DNA of 64,000 nt from Arthrobacter sp. FW306-2-2C-D06B (GTDB taxonomy: Bacteria; Actinomycetota; Actinomycetes; Actinomycetales; Micrococcaceae), in the NCBI RefSeq assembly GCF_021789175.1, contig NZ_CP084560.1:2294001-2358000 (forward strand), in the 5' to 3' direction. A program made the position numbers and the translations under genes. Shown one piece after another: positions 1 through 8,048 of the stretch. The notes beneath the pieces were generated by a model, which was not told the origin of the DNA, ran no database searches, and saw nothing but the letters and a program-made list of their open reading frames with translations. Every line of letters begins with the position of its first letter. Positions within the stretch are counted from its first letter, which is position 1.

Positions 1-538
1 CCCAGGTCGTCGGCGGCTTGATGCCGTACTTGTCCAGCACGTCCTTGCGGTAGATCATGGCCATGGGCCCGCCGTCGACCGGAATCGCGTAGACCGAATC
101 GCCTTGCGAGACGTCCTTCCAGGAACCGGCGCTGAAGTTCTTCTTGACGTCTCCGGCGCCGTACTTGCTCAGGTCGACAAGTGCGTTCTGCAATTCAAAA
201 CCCGTCAGCTGGTCGGCCTCGAGCATGATCACGTCAGGGGCTCCCTTGCCGGCCTGGATAGCTGTTTGGAACTTCGCATACTCCGGTCCGCCTTGGCCGG
301 CCACGGTCCAGCAGACCTGGACATCGGTGTGGGAGTTGTTGAAGTTGTCCACGACCGTGGCCATATTCGGGTACCACGCCCACACCGAGACCTTCGGAGC
401 GTCGGCATGGACGATCTTGTTGGTGCAATTGGTGGTGTTAGAGCCCGCGCTTGCGGCATCCGCGCCGCCACTGCACCCTGCCATTGTGGCGGACAGGGCA
501 GCGGCTGATACTGCTGCTGCGATTGCTTTCTTGTTCAC
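1..538 (-). CDS. ABC transporter sugar-binding lipoprotein, C-terminus beyond the window
   Basis: Extracellular solute-binding protein of the family 1 (sugar) type, which captures a sugar outside the membrane and hands it to an ABC permease. About 179 residues are visible. The GTG start is preceded by AAGGGAAA at normal spacing. The N-terminus has a lysine pair, an alanine-rich hydrophobic stretch and the lipobox ATMAGC, so the mature protein should be lipid-anchored at Cys21. The body has family-like segments such as VSVWAWYPNM, APDVIMLEADQ and YAIPVDGGPMAMIYRKD. The permease genes would lie to the left, outside the window. A perfect palindrome stands about 135 bp upstream and a LacI regulator gene lies beyond it, so repression by that regulator is likely. 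The substrate cannot be read from the sequence. Confidence 0.88.
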   Translation of the reverse strand, partial: MNKKAIAAAVSAAALSATMAGCSGGADAASAGSNTTNCTNKIVHADAPKVSVWAWYPNMATVVDNFNNSHTDVQVCWTVAGQGGPEYAKFQTAIQAGKGAPDVIMLEADQLTGFELQNALVDLSKYGAGDVKKNFSAGSWKDVSQGDSVYAIPVDGGPMAMIYRKDVLDKYGIKPPTTW

Positions 539-672
539 GTAGTTTCCCTTCGGTCGTGCATGGACGTCGTCGTCGGAGGTAGGGCGGTGAGGGTAGGCCG
601 TCCTCCAGCCAATGGATGCTGGTGGGGCTCGGACGGACTCGAAAGTTGGGGCGAGAGGAGATTCCCAGGCTT

Positions 673-686
673 TTACATCGATGTAA
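673..686. promoter_or_regulatory. LacI-family operator, perfect palindrome
   Basis: TTACATCGATGTAA is a perfect 14-bp palindrome with the central CG that LacI-family repressors favour. It lies between the solute-binding protein gene and the LacI gene. Weaker related half-sites follow at 688-699 (TAATCGTTGTAA) and 721-731 (TTACATGTCAA). Confidence 0.65.
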
Positions 687-739
687 GTAATCGTTGTAAA
701 TCTATGATGATGTGACCTGACTTACATGTCAAGAAGAAA

Positions 740-1771
740 TCAGGCGGAGTCTTCGGCGGCCCGGATCGCCGTGGACTCCCGGCTGATGACCTTGAAATCC
801 GCTTCAAACTCGCGGGCGGGCGTTGCTTCGGCCGCGCCGTCGATCCGTTCCAGGAGCATCGCGACGGCGGTTTCGGCGATCTCCCGCCGGCCCGGATCTA
901 TGGTCGACAACGTCGGTAACGAATACCGGGTCTCGTCGATGTCGTCGAAACCGATGATCGCGACATCCTCGGGGATTCTCAGTCCAGCGTCCTGCATGAC
1001 ACGCATGGCACCGAGGGCAATGGAGTCGTTGAATGCCACGACGCCATCGAACTCGAGCCCGGACTCCAGCACCTTCCGCATGGCTTGGGCGCCGTCGGAC
1101 CGGTGCCACGACTGGACGTCGATAGCCAGTTCGTCCCGGTAATCCAGTCCCGCTTTCTGCAAGGCGCGGCGGTAACCTTCCAGGCGGAGCCCGGCTGAGC
1201 CGATGACTTCATTTCGATGGGCCCCAAAGGCGAGTAGTTTGGTTCGTCCCCGCTGCAGGAGGTGTTCCGTGGCCGCTTGCGAAGCCTCAATGTTTTGCAT
1301 GGTCACGTGGTCCGTGGGGCCATGAAAAATCCGCTCACCCAGAAGCACCATGGGCGTCGGAATATCAATGAGGCCCGCGTCCTCCTGGCCCAGGCCAAGC
1401 ACGCTGTACAAGACGCCATCGACCATTCGCATCCGGGGGCCATGGAGGATCTCCAGCTCGCGTGTCCGTGAGCCTCCGCTTTGTTCGATGATCACGACCT
1501 TCCCGCGCTTTGACGCGGCCGTCATCACGGCGTCGGCAAGTTCAGCAAAGTATGCGTTCTTCAAATCCGGGATGATGAGGCTGATGACGTCCGTACGGCC
1601 CGACCGCAATCCACGCGCCGAGAGATTGGGCTGGTAGCCAAGTTTCTCGATGGCCAGCAAGACCCGCTCGCGGGTCTCGGCTTTGATGTTTGGATGGTCA
1701 TTGATGACGTTCGACACCGTCTTGATTGACACATCGGCCGCTTGGGCCACATCCCGCATGGTAATTGCCAC
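740..1771 (-). CDS. LacI-family transcriptional regulator
   Basis: DNA-binding sugar-responsive repressor of 343 residues. The N-terminus carries the LacI helix-turn-helix and hinge (MRDVAQAADVSIKTVSNV, then a NLSARGLRSGRT-like hinge), followed by a periplasmic-binding-protein-like effector domain with VVAFNDSIALGAMR and the DVAIIGFDDIDETRYSLP signature. I chose GTG 1771 because AAGAAGGA stands at good spacing before it; the frame stays open further upstream to 1882 but that part overlaps the divergent gene and looks non-coding. Its neighbour downstream is a sugar-binding lipoprotein gene, which suggests it represses that transporter through the palindrome at 673-686. The inducer is unknown. 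Confidence 0.9.
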   Translation of the reverse strand: MAITMRDVAQAADVSIKTVSNVINDHPNIKAETRERVLLAIEKLGYQPNLSARGLRSGRTDVISLIIPDLKNAYFAELADAVMTAASKRGKVVIIEQSGGSRTRELEILHGPRMRMVDGVLYSVLGLGQEDAGLIDIPTPMVLLGERIFHGPTDHVTMQNIEASQAATEHLLQRGRTKLLAFGAHRNEVIGSAGLRLEGYRRALQKAGLDYRDELAIDVQSWHRSDGAQAMRKVLESGLEFDGVVAFNDSIALGAMRVMQDAGLRIPEDVAIIGFDDIDETRYSLPTLSTIDPGRREIAETAVAMLLERIDGAAEATPAREFEADFKVISRESTAIRAAEDSA

Positions 1772-1868
1772 TTTTCCTTCTTCCGCGCACTTCAGCGTCC
1801 GTCTTAAGCTGAAGATTACAACGTTGGAAAGCGTTTGGGTCGGAATGAAATAGGTGGATGATGTCTGC

Positions 1869-2246
1869 ATGAGCGAAGACAACGGTCCGCGTCAGGATTT
1901 CTTCACCCGGTTCACCACCAGAGTGGCGAAAGTTCTCGGCCACGCCTGGGTGTTCAGCGCGGCAGTGATCATTCTCGTCGTTTGGGCGTTTACGGGACCA
2001 CTTTTAGGATTTTCGGATACGTGGCAATTGGTTATCAATACCGGCACCACCATCGTGACGTTCCTCATGGTCTTCATCATCCAGAACACCCAAAACAGAG
2101 ACAGTGCCGCCCTTCACGTGAAGCTTGACGCTGTGATGCGTGAACTCCAGATCACCAACTCCAAGCTTTATGAGGCTGAAGACGAAGGCGAGAAGGAGCT
2201 CGAGGAGCAGCGTCGACGTATCGAGGAGCAGGCCGAGTCCGATTGA
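1869..2246 (+). CDS. Low-affinity iron permease family protein
   Basis: Small membrane protein of 125 residues. It has an N-terminal cytoplasmic segment, two hydrophobic segments (VFSAAVIILVVWAFTGPLLG and a VINTGTTIVTFLMVFIIQNT stretch), the family-typical QNTQNRDSAALHVKLD segment, and a charged C-terminal helix rich in Glu and Arg that could form a coiled coil. This matches the low-affinity iron permease family (PF04120), although the bacterial members are short and their transport role is not proven. The ATG is preceded by AGGTGG; a GTG 15 bp upstream is an alternative start. It is divergent from the LacI gene. Confidence 0.75.
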   Translation: MSEDNGPRQDFFTRFTTRVAKVLGHAWVFSAAVIILVVWAFTGPLLGFSDTWQLVINTGTTIVTFLMVFIIQNTQNRDSAALHVKLDAVMRELQITNSKLYEAEDEGEKELEEQRRRIEEQAESD

Positions 2247-2277
2247 TCTGATCGGAGTCTTGGACCGGGGAACGTTC

Positions 2278-2502
2278 CTACATCAGCCATTGGACTGAGA
2301 CGTTCATCGCGAACAGGGCATTTGTCAGGGGCGCGAGGATCGACTCGTCGTCCTCCATGCGGTGCAACGTCTCGACGAATTCATCTATCTGAACGGTCGT
2401 GAAACCACCGTCCCGGAGTTGCTGGATGGCAAGTTCGGTATTCTGTTTCCGGGTGTTGCTGAATCGCGGGTTTACCTCTGGCTTTGCCGGTTCCGAATCC
2501 AT
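2278..2502 (-). CDS. Hypothetical protein, 74 residues
   Basis: I do not recognise this protein. It is small and soluble, with a mixed-charge N-terminus (MDSEPAKPEVNPRF) followed by a region that could form helices (NTELAIQQLRDGGF, EFVETLHRMEDDES) and ends in SVQWLM. The frame remains open about 240 bp upstream but the codon use there looks unlike a gene, so ATG 2502 with a weak AAAGG before it is the better start. It lies alone between two plus-strand genes. No operon partner is evident. Confidence 0.5.
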   Translation of the reverse strand: MDSEPAKPEVNPRFSNTRKQNTELAIQQLRDGGFTTVQIDEFVETLHRMEDDESILAPLTNALFAMNVSVQWLM

Positions 2503-2760
2503 TGCCTTTAACTTGCCCCCAACTTTTCCCTGCCCGTAGGACGCTCCTCGCGAAGGGCATTCATGCATTACAAATGCTACTATCTCGGGCCGCGGGCGGT
2601 GCAATGCCGGTACCTGTATGAACTGCCCCTGCTGGTGCTGCCCTGACAGGGGTGGGCACCGTTGGAGGTCAGGAAAAATCCGCTGTGTTGCATCGCATCT
2701 GATGACGGGGCCGGTATCGGCATATATGCTCCGACCAGCGTTCATCTACCAGGGGGCACA

Positions 2761-3297
2761 ATGAAGCGCAGGAGTTGTTTGCAACAAAAGCTAATTCTTC
2801 TGCTTCTGATCGTCACGGCGCTTACTTCGTGTGCGTCAAAGCAAGGGAGGGAGCCGGGACCGGCGGTACCCACCATGGCCGTCCCGACGGGTTCCGCCTC
2901 CCTCTTGACATCCTCTGCGCCTCCGCGGCAGACGTGCGCAGCATTCCAGCCGTCAGCTCCTTGCACCGAGTACGTCAGTATTGCGGGAACAGCGGACGGC
3001 ATTGACCTGCCCTGGGCGGCATCAGGGGGACTCGCGGTGCAGTTGAGTTCCGTGGGTGGTTCCCTCTACCTCATCGCGAAGACTCCCTGCTCCCCGGTCA
3101 GCGGACCGGCCACAATCACGGGGGACACGTTGGTGGCGGGGAAGCTCGGGATCGGCGCCATGGGGTGCGTCAGTGACGCCGGTTCCCAGCAACAGTGGTT
3201 TGTGGATTTCCTGAAGCGGCCTATTGAAATGTCATTTAGCCAAGGCACTCTCACATGGAAGAGCGGTAGCGACACGCTCATTTTCAAGGGCAAGTAA
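2761..3297 (+). CDS. Secreted lipoprotein with META-like (DUF306) domain
   Basis: 178-residue exported lipoprotein. The start ATG follows AGGGGG. The signal peptide is MKRRS-, a leucine-rich core and the lipobox LTSC, so lipidation at about Cys24 is expected. A low-complexity Pro/Ser/Thr linker leads to a C-terminal domain containing SGPATITGDTLVAG, IGAMGC and LTWKSGSDTLIF, which resembles the META/DUF306 fold often found in heat-shock or envelope-associated lipoproteins. It lies 1 bp before the ltrA-like gene on the same strand, so the two may be co-transcribed. No specific function can be assigned. Confidence 0.7.
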   Translation: MKRRSCLQQKLILLLLIVTALTSCASKQGREPGPAVPTMAVPTGSASLLTSSAPPRQTCAAFQPSAPCTEYVSIAGTADGIDLPWAASGGLAVQLSSVGGSLYLIAKTPCSPVSGPATITGDTLVAGKLGIGAMGCVSDAGSQQQWFVDFLKRPIEMSFSQGTLTWKSGSDTLIFKGK

Positions 3298-3298
3298 A

Positions 3299-4438
3299 GT
3301 GGCTCGTGACCCTCGCCGCGTGCACTGGATGGAGCTGTTCTTCGACCTGGTCTTTGTGGCCTTCGTGGGGCAGCTTGCGCGCGGGATCCACGGCGATCCT
3401 GGATGGGCCGAATTCGGCACGTTCGTCCTGCTTTTCTTCCCGGCGTGGTGGGCGTGGGTGAACATTGTTTCCGTCGTCAACCTCCTGCCCCGTTTGTCGT
3501 CCCGGGCGCTGGGTGTCGCCATGCTCGCGGCCATGGCGGCGGCGAGCGTCATGGCCGCCGCGGCGCCCGGCGCCTTTGGCGAGCGGGCCTGGGCTTTTTC
3601 GCTGGCCAATGCTGCCATTCGCGTGGTCCTGCTGAGCTTGTGGCTTTACCAACACCGAGAAAATTCGGCCGAAACTCCGTGGCGCATCTGGATCTACAAC
3701 GGCGGCACGGCCGTCCTCTGGCTCATCTCGGCCTTCCTGCCGCTCCACGTCGCTGTCATTCTGTGGGCTGCCGCGATCGTCGTCGAGGTTGGCATGGTTA
3801 CGGTGAGCGCCCGCCTTTGGCCGGACCGCGGCGTCGGGGGCATCAACATCGAGCACGCCTCCGAGCGGCTTGGATTGTTCGTCATCATTGTCCTCGGTGA
3901 GTCCATCTTCACGATCGTCACCGAGGTCTCTGACGATTGGGGGCCGGGTGCCGGTCTGGTCGGCGCGCTCGGATTCCTCGTTGTTGCCCTGCTCGGCTGG
4001 GCGTTCTTCCAATACGGCACCGGGACCATCGCCGCGGGGCTCGAGCGCTTGCAGGCACGATCCGATTTCGCCGGGATCCTGCAGACCACCTTGTTCATGC
4101 CGTTTCTCCTGGTGCTGGGGGTGACCGCGATCGCCGGGGCGATCGCGACCGTCATTCCGGCACCCTACGAGCACTTGCCGTTCGGTTCCGGGATTTCGCT
4201 CGGCGGAGGCCTGGCCCTCTTCTATGCGTGCAATGCAATCGTGTCACTTCGCTACGGTCAGCCACTGCGCGCCGTGCTGCCGTGGGCGGGGCCCACAGTA
4301 GTGATCGCCGTCCTGCTCATACCGGTGAGCACTGTGGTTTCCGGCTCCGTCGTTTTGGCCCTTGCCGTGATTGTCCTGCTCCTTGTCACGGCCTACGTCG
4401 AGATTCAGAGGCGACGGCGCCACGCCCCAACTGGCTGA
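3299..4438 (+). CDS. ltrA: Low temperature requirement protein A (LtrA) family membrane protein
   Basis: 379-residue polytopic membrane protein of the LtrA family (PF06772). The N-terminal signature RRVHWMELFFDLVFVAFVGQ and the mid-protein GLFVIIVLGESIFTIV motif are characteristic. I count roughly ten to twelve hydrophobic segments. The GTG start lies directly after the stop of the lipoprotein gene, with AAGGG upstream. The family is named for a Listeria mutant unable to grow in the cold; its biochemical role is unknown. The stop codon is embedded in a very long inverted repeat that may act as its terminator. Confidence 0.88.
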   Translation: MARDPRRVHWMELFFDLVFVAFVGQLARGIHGDPGWAEFGTFVLLFFPAWWAWVNIVSVVNLLPRLSSRALGVAMLAAMAAASVMAAAAPGAFGERAWAFSLANAAIRVVLLSLWLYQHRENSAETPWRIWIYNGGTAVLWLISAFLPLHVAVILWAAAIVVEVGMVTVSARLWPDRGVGGINIEHASERLGLFVIIVLGESIFTIVTEVSDDWGPGAGLVGALGFLVVALLGWAFFQYGTGTIAAGLERLQARSDFAGILQTTLFMPFLLVLGVTAIAGAIATVIPAPYEHLPFGSGISLGGGLALFYACNAIVSLRYGQPLRAVLPWAGPTVVIAVLLIPVSTVVSGSVVLALAVIVLLLVTAYVEIQRRRRHAPTG

Positions 4439-4492
4439 CAGTTGTTGTCGTTCTGGGGGCCCAGAACGACAACAACTGTCAGCTAGTTGGGG
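4425..4492. repeat. Long inverted repeat, REP-like hairpin or terminator
   Basis: Arms 4425-4457 and 4460-4492 are complementary at 32 of 33 positions, with a two-base centre. The core arm is AGTTGTTGTCGTT (4440-4452) and its complement. The left arm contains the ltrA-like stop codon. The same 13-bp core in both orientations occurs at 61346-61389, which suggests a dispersed palindromic element and not a simple terminator; there is no T-run after it. Confidence 0.75.
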
Positions 4493-4515
4493 GTGACCCG
4501 CGCCTCCGCCACCGC

Positions 4516-5925
4516 CTAGCCGTTGATGATCTGCGGCACGCCGAGGGCTTTGAGGCCTTCGGTGCCGAATTCGAGGCCGTAGCCGGACTGTTTGGCGCCG
4601 CCGAAGGGGATGCGGGGGTCGACGTTGCCGTGTTTGTTGATCCAGACCGTTCCGGCCTCAAGACGGGCAGCGACGCCGCGGGCAGCGACGGGGTCGGAGG
4701 ACCAGACGGAGGCGCCGAGTCCGACGTCGAGCGCGTTCGCCATCGTTACTGCGTCGTCGACGGTGCTGTAGCGGATGATGGGCAGTGCGGGTCCGAATTG
4801 TTCCTCGGCCACGAGCGGGTTGTCGTTATCGATGTCGGCCACAAGGGTCGTGGGGTAGAAGTTGCCGGGCTGGCCGTCGTCGGGGTTGCCGCCGAGCAGT
4901 ATGCGGGCGCCGGAGTCGCGGGCGGCGTCCACGAGTTTCGCGACGATGTCATATTGCTGCCGGTTCTGCAGCGGTCCCAGCACGTTCGCCTCGTCCAGGC
5001 CGTTCCCCATAGGCATCGCGGCGGCCACGGCTGCGAGTTCGGAGCAGACCGCCTCATAGAGGGAGTCGTGGACGTAGAGGCGTTTGAGGGCGGCGCAGGT
5101 CTGGCCGGTGTTGATGAAGGCGCCCCAGAAGAGGCCTTCGGCGATGGCTTTGGGGTCGGCGTCGGGCAGGACGATGCCGGCGTCGTTGCCGCCCAGCTCC
5201 AGCGTGAGGCGTTTGATCGTGTCCGCGCTGGAGCGGATGATCGCTTTGCCGGTGGCAGTGGAGCCGGTGAACATGACCTTGCCGATGGCGGGGTGTTCGG
5301 CGAGGCGCGCCCCGACGTCGCGGCCGCCGGAGACCACCGTGAGGAGGCCGTCGGGCAGCTCTTCGTTGATCACGGCCGCCAGGGCGAGGACGGACAGGGG
5401 CGTGTATTCGGAAGGCTTGACGACGACGGCGTTGCCCATCCGGAGGGCGGGGGCGATCTGCCAGATGGTGATCATCATGGGCCAGTTCCAGGGTCCGATT
5501 GCGCCGACGACGCCGATGGGCCGGTAGTGCAGTTCGGCGCGGGTTTCGCCGTCGTCCACCACGGTTTCCGGGTCCAGCGGGGTGCCGGCGGTGGCGCGGA
5601 GCCAGGCGGCGCAGGCGCCGACTTCAAAGCGGGCGTTGGGGCCGTTGAGCGGCTTGCCTTGCTCGCGGGAGAGCAGGCGGGCGAGTTCTTCGGCGGAGCG
5701 TTCGACGGCGTCGGCGGCCTTGAGGAGCGCGGCGGACCAGGCGTCGTGGCCCAGCGCAGCCCACGCCGGCTGGGCGCCCTGGGCGGCGGTGATGGCGCGT
5801 TCGAGGTCCTCGACGGTGTGAACCGGGGCTTCGCCGACGGCGGTGCCCGTCGCAGGGTCCAGGATGGTCCGGGTTTCGCCGGTGGTCGGGGTGATTGAAG
5901 CGAGGAGGGCGTCGTAGCTTTCCAA
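4516..5925 (-). CDS. Aldehyde dehydrogenase, probably for amine-derived aldehydes
   Basis: NAD(P)-dependent aldehyde dehydrogenase oxidising an aldehyde to its acid. Family features: PWNWPMMI near the cofactor site, GSTATGK, ELGGNDAG with the general-base Glu, GQTCAALKRLYV with the nucleophilic Cys, EEQFGPALPI, and IPFGGAKQSGYG. It ends a run with amine oxidase and amine permease genes, so the natural substrate is probably the aldehyde made by that oxidase (for example phenylacetaldehyde). I chose TTG 5925 because GGAG stands 7 nt before it, giving 469 residues; an in-frame TTG at 5967 would add 14 residues but lacks a convincing ribosome site. Confidence 0.9.
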   Translation of the reverse strand: MESYDALLASITPTTGETRTILDPATGTAVGEAPVHTVEDLERAITAAQGAQPAWAALGHDAWSAALLKAADAVERSAEELARLLSREQGKPLNGPNARFEVGACAAWLRATAGTPLDPETVVDDGETRAELHYRPIGVVGAIGPWNWPMMITIWQIAPALRMGNAVVVKPSEYTPLSVLALAAVINEELPDGLLTVVSGGRDVGARLAEHPAIGKVMFTGSTATGKAIIRSSADTIKRLTLELGGNDAGIVLPDADPKAIAEGLFWGAFINTGQTCAALKRLYVHDSLYEAVCSELAAVAAAMPMGNGLDEANVLGPLQNRQQYDIVAKLVDAARDSGARILLGGNPDDGQPGNFYPTTLVADIDNDNPLVAEEQFGPALPIIRYSTVDDAVTMANALDVGLGASVWSSDPVAARGVAARLEAGTVWINKHGNVDPRIPFGGAKQSGYGLEFGTEGLKALGVPQIING

Positions 5926-5979
5926 GGTTTTACTCCACTCTGAGTTGGTAATGGTTTCGAAGGACAAACGTTCCAGGGA

Positions 5980-6516
5980 TCAGACGGCCATCAGGATCAT
6001 GGCGCCCAAGGCGCCCGCCGAAGCGATGGCCTCAAGCGATGCAGATGCGTGACGACGGTTTCCGCGGCCGTTTCGTCGAAGCGTCCGGGCCGCCAGGAAG
6101 ATCGAGTAGGCGATGACCGCTGCCGCGAGGGCAACTGCGAGGACGGGGTTCGCTCCACCAAGTCCCGAATGTGCATGTGTCTGGTGTACCGAACTGGATG
6201 AGGCAGGGGAAAGGGTGGTGACGAAGATGGCGAACATTGCAACCATTGACAAGGAGCGGTGTATTTCCATGCCGCCGCGGCGATCCTTGGGCAGGAGCAC
6301 CAGCGGAAGCGGGGATGTAAGGAGAAGCAGCAGTCCCCACACGACGCCCGGAACAATACCCGCACCGACGGTCGTATCGACCATCGCCATCAGCATGAGT
6401 GCCATCGGTCCCCATTGGCTGAGGTTCCTGACCAGGCCTTCGCGCATCGGGCTCCAGATCCCCAAGGCGCAGCAGGCCAGCATGACCATCGAAAGGATTG
6501 TGTGCATGGTGTTCAC
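5980..6516 (-). CDS. Unknown polytopic membrane protein in the amine operon
   Basis: 178 residues with about five hydrophobic segments: an N-terminal one (MVMLACCALGIWSP), a central one starting AGIVPGVVWGLLLLL, MVAMFAIFVTTLSP, PVLAVALAAAVIAYSIFLAA and a C-terminal ALGAMILMA. A His-containing loop (SVHQTHAHSGLGG) lies between the third and fourth segments and could bind a metal. I do not recognise the family with confidence. It lies 17 bp after the permease gene and 54 bp before the dehydrogenase gene, so it is almost surely part of the amine oxidase operon. The GTG start has no strong ribosome site. Confidence 0.7.
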   Translation of the reverse strand: MNTMHTILSMVMLACCALGIWSPMREGLVRNLSQWGPMALMLMAMVDTTVGAGIVPGVVWGLLLLLTSPLPLVLLPKDRRGGMEIHRSLSMVAMFAIFVTTLSPASSSSVHQTHAHSGLGGANPVLAVALAAAVIAYSIFLAARTLRRNGRGNRRHASASLEAIASAGALGAMILMAV

Positions 6517-6533
6517 CGATCATCAGTCCAGGG

Positions 6534-8048
6534 CTACAGGTCTTCTTCGTCCCCGAGGTGTACCGCAGCCGGACCCTCTTCGCCGTGTCCGATCCGCCGA
6601 TACACGGAGGGGTTGCTCCGGCGGAGGCGGAATGCCCAGGCGATCCCCACCAATCCGGGCACGATGATCGTCGCCGGCAGGATGAAGGTCAGGGCATTGG
6701 TCTCGTTTTGGCCCAGCAGTACGTTGAAGTTGACCACGATCAGAACGAAGATCACCGCCAAGAGTACGAAGCCCAGGGCCGGGGCGATCACCCGGGTCCA
6801 GATTCCGGCGTCATGCCTGTTCTTGCGGAAGAATCCAATGACCGCCAGCGAAACAACGGTCATCAAGAGGACAAGTCCCATCGCGCCGTCATTGGTCAGC
6901 CACGTGAACATGGTCAGGACAGGGTAGAGATCGCCGAGAGATGATCCGGTCCCCGCGATGGCGAACCCCACCGTGACCACGACGGCGATCACCGTCTGGG
7001 CCATCGATCCGGCGTAGGGGGCGCCGCTGTGCCGCCGTACTGCACCCAGCTTCCGGGGAAGGACTTGTTCCCGGCCAAGGGAGAAGAAGTAGCGCGCTGC
7101 CGCGTTGTGGAAGCTGACGAGGGCCGCGAAGAGGCTGGTGACGAAGAGCAGGCGGGCCAGGTCGGCGAGAAGGACGCCGGCGTGGTCGCTGAGGAAGCCG
7201 AACATCAGGTCCGGTCCTTGTTTTGCGGAGGCGTCCACCACGGCGGACGGCCCTGTGCCAACGGCCATGGCCCAGGAGGAAACCGCGTAGAACAGGGCGA
7301 TGATGGCGACGGCGGTGTAGGTTGCCCGGGCCACAGTGTGCTTGGGGTCCTTGCTTTCCTCGCCGTAGATCGCGGCCGACTCGAATCCCATGAACGCCGC
7401 GATGCCGAAGGAGAGGACCGCTCCGACGCCCGGTACAAAGAGGCTCTGCAGGCTGAGGGGCGCTCCGCTGACTCCTTCGGGTGCCACGGCAAAGGAGACG
7501 ACGTCGTAGACAATCACCACGAGGAACTCCAGGCCGACGAGCACCCCGAGGACCTTCGCCGACAGGTCCACCCGGTTCACGCCGAGGAAAGCGACGACGG
7601 CGATGCAGACCAGCACCGGAATCCACCAGGGGACAGTGACGCCGAAGCGTTCGTTGATCAGGCTAGAGACGGTGAAGCCGAAGAGGCCGTAAATGCCGAC
7701 TTGCATCAGGTTGTAAGCCATCAGGGCGACCATGGAAACCCCGACGCCGACCGGCCGGGAAATGCCCTGTGCCACGTAGGAATAGAAGGCGCCGGCGTTC
7801 ACGACGTACCGGCTCATGGCCGCGTAGCCGACTGCGAACACGGCGAGGGTTCCGCCGAGCAGGAGGAAGGACAGCGGGACGCCGGTGACCCCGGTGACGG
7901 CAAACGTCGTCGTGACCCCGCCGGCGAGAACGGTAAGCGGAGCCGACGCGGCGATGATCATGAACGTCACCGCCGGAACGCCGAGACGGCGTCGATGGTG
8001 GTGCGGGTGGCCCACCTCAGTGGTCTCTTTCCCGGTTGTTAAACTCAT
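6534..8048 (-). CDS. APC-family amino acid/amine permease
   Basis: 504-residue secondary transporter of the amino acid-polyamine-organocation superfamily, with about twelve membrane segments. The first segment region carries [13 protein letters not shown] and [13 protein letters not shown], and later [17 protein letters not shown], typical of the family. A His-rich cytoplasmic N-terminus (HPHHHRRR) precedes the first helix. Its ATG overlaps the amine oxidase stop by four bases and GGAGG lies at good spacing, so the two are translationally coupled. By context it probably imports the amine oxidised by the downstream enzymes. Substrate specificity cannot be read from the sequence. Confidence 0.9.
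   Translation of the reverse strand: MSLTTGKETTEVGHPHHHRRRLGVPAVTFMIIAASAPLTVLAGGVTTTFAVTGVTGVPLSFLLLGGTLAVFAVGYAAMSRYVVNAGAFYSYVAQGISRPVGVGVSMVALMAYNLMQVGIYGLFGFTVSSLINERFGVTVPWWIPVLVCIAVVAFLGVNRVDLSAKVLGVLVGLEFLVVIVYDVVSFAVAPEGVSGAPLSLQSLFVPGVGAVLSFGIAAFMGFESAAIYGEESKDPKHTVARATYTAVAIIALFYAVSSWAMAVGTGPSAVVDASAKQGPDLMFGFLSDHAGVLLADLARLLFVTSLFAALVSFHNAAARYFFSLGREQVLPRKLGAVRRHSGAPYAGSMAQTVIAVVVTVGFAIAGTGSSLGDLYPVLTMFTWLTNDGAMGLVLLMTVVSLAVIGFFRKNRHDAGIWTRVIAPALGFVLLAVIFVLIVVNFNVLLGQNETNALTFILPATIIVPGLVGIAWAFRLRRSNPSVYRRIGHGEEGPAAVHLGDEEDL

Noticed and set aside
3937..5898. A 653-codon plus-strand open frame running across ltrA-like and aldehyde dehydrogenase genes
   Set aside because: It is antisense or out of frame to two well-supported genes; its protein is Gly/Val/Asp-rich without any fold pattern. 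High GC makes such frames common.
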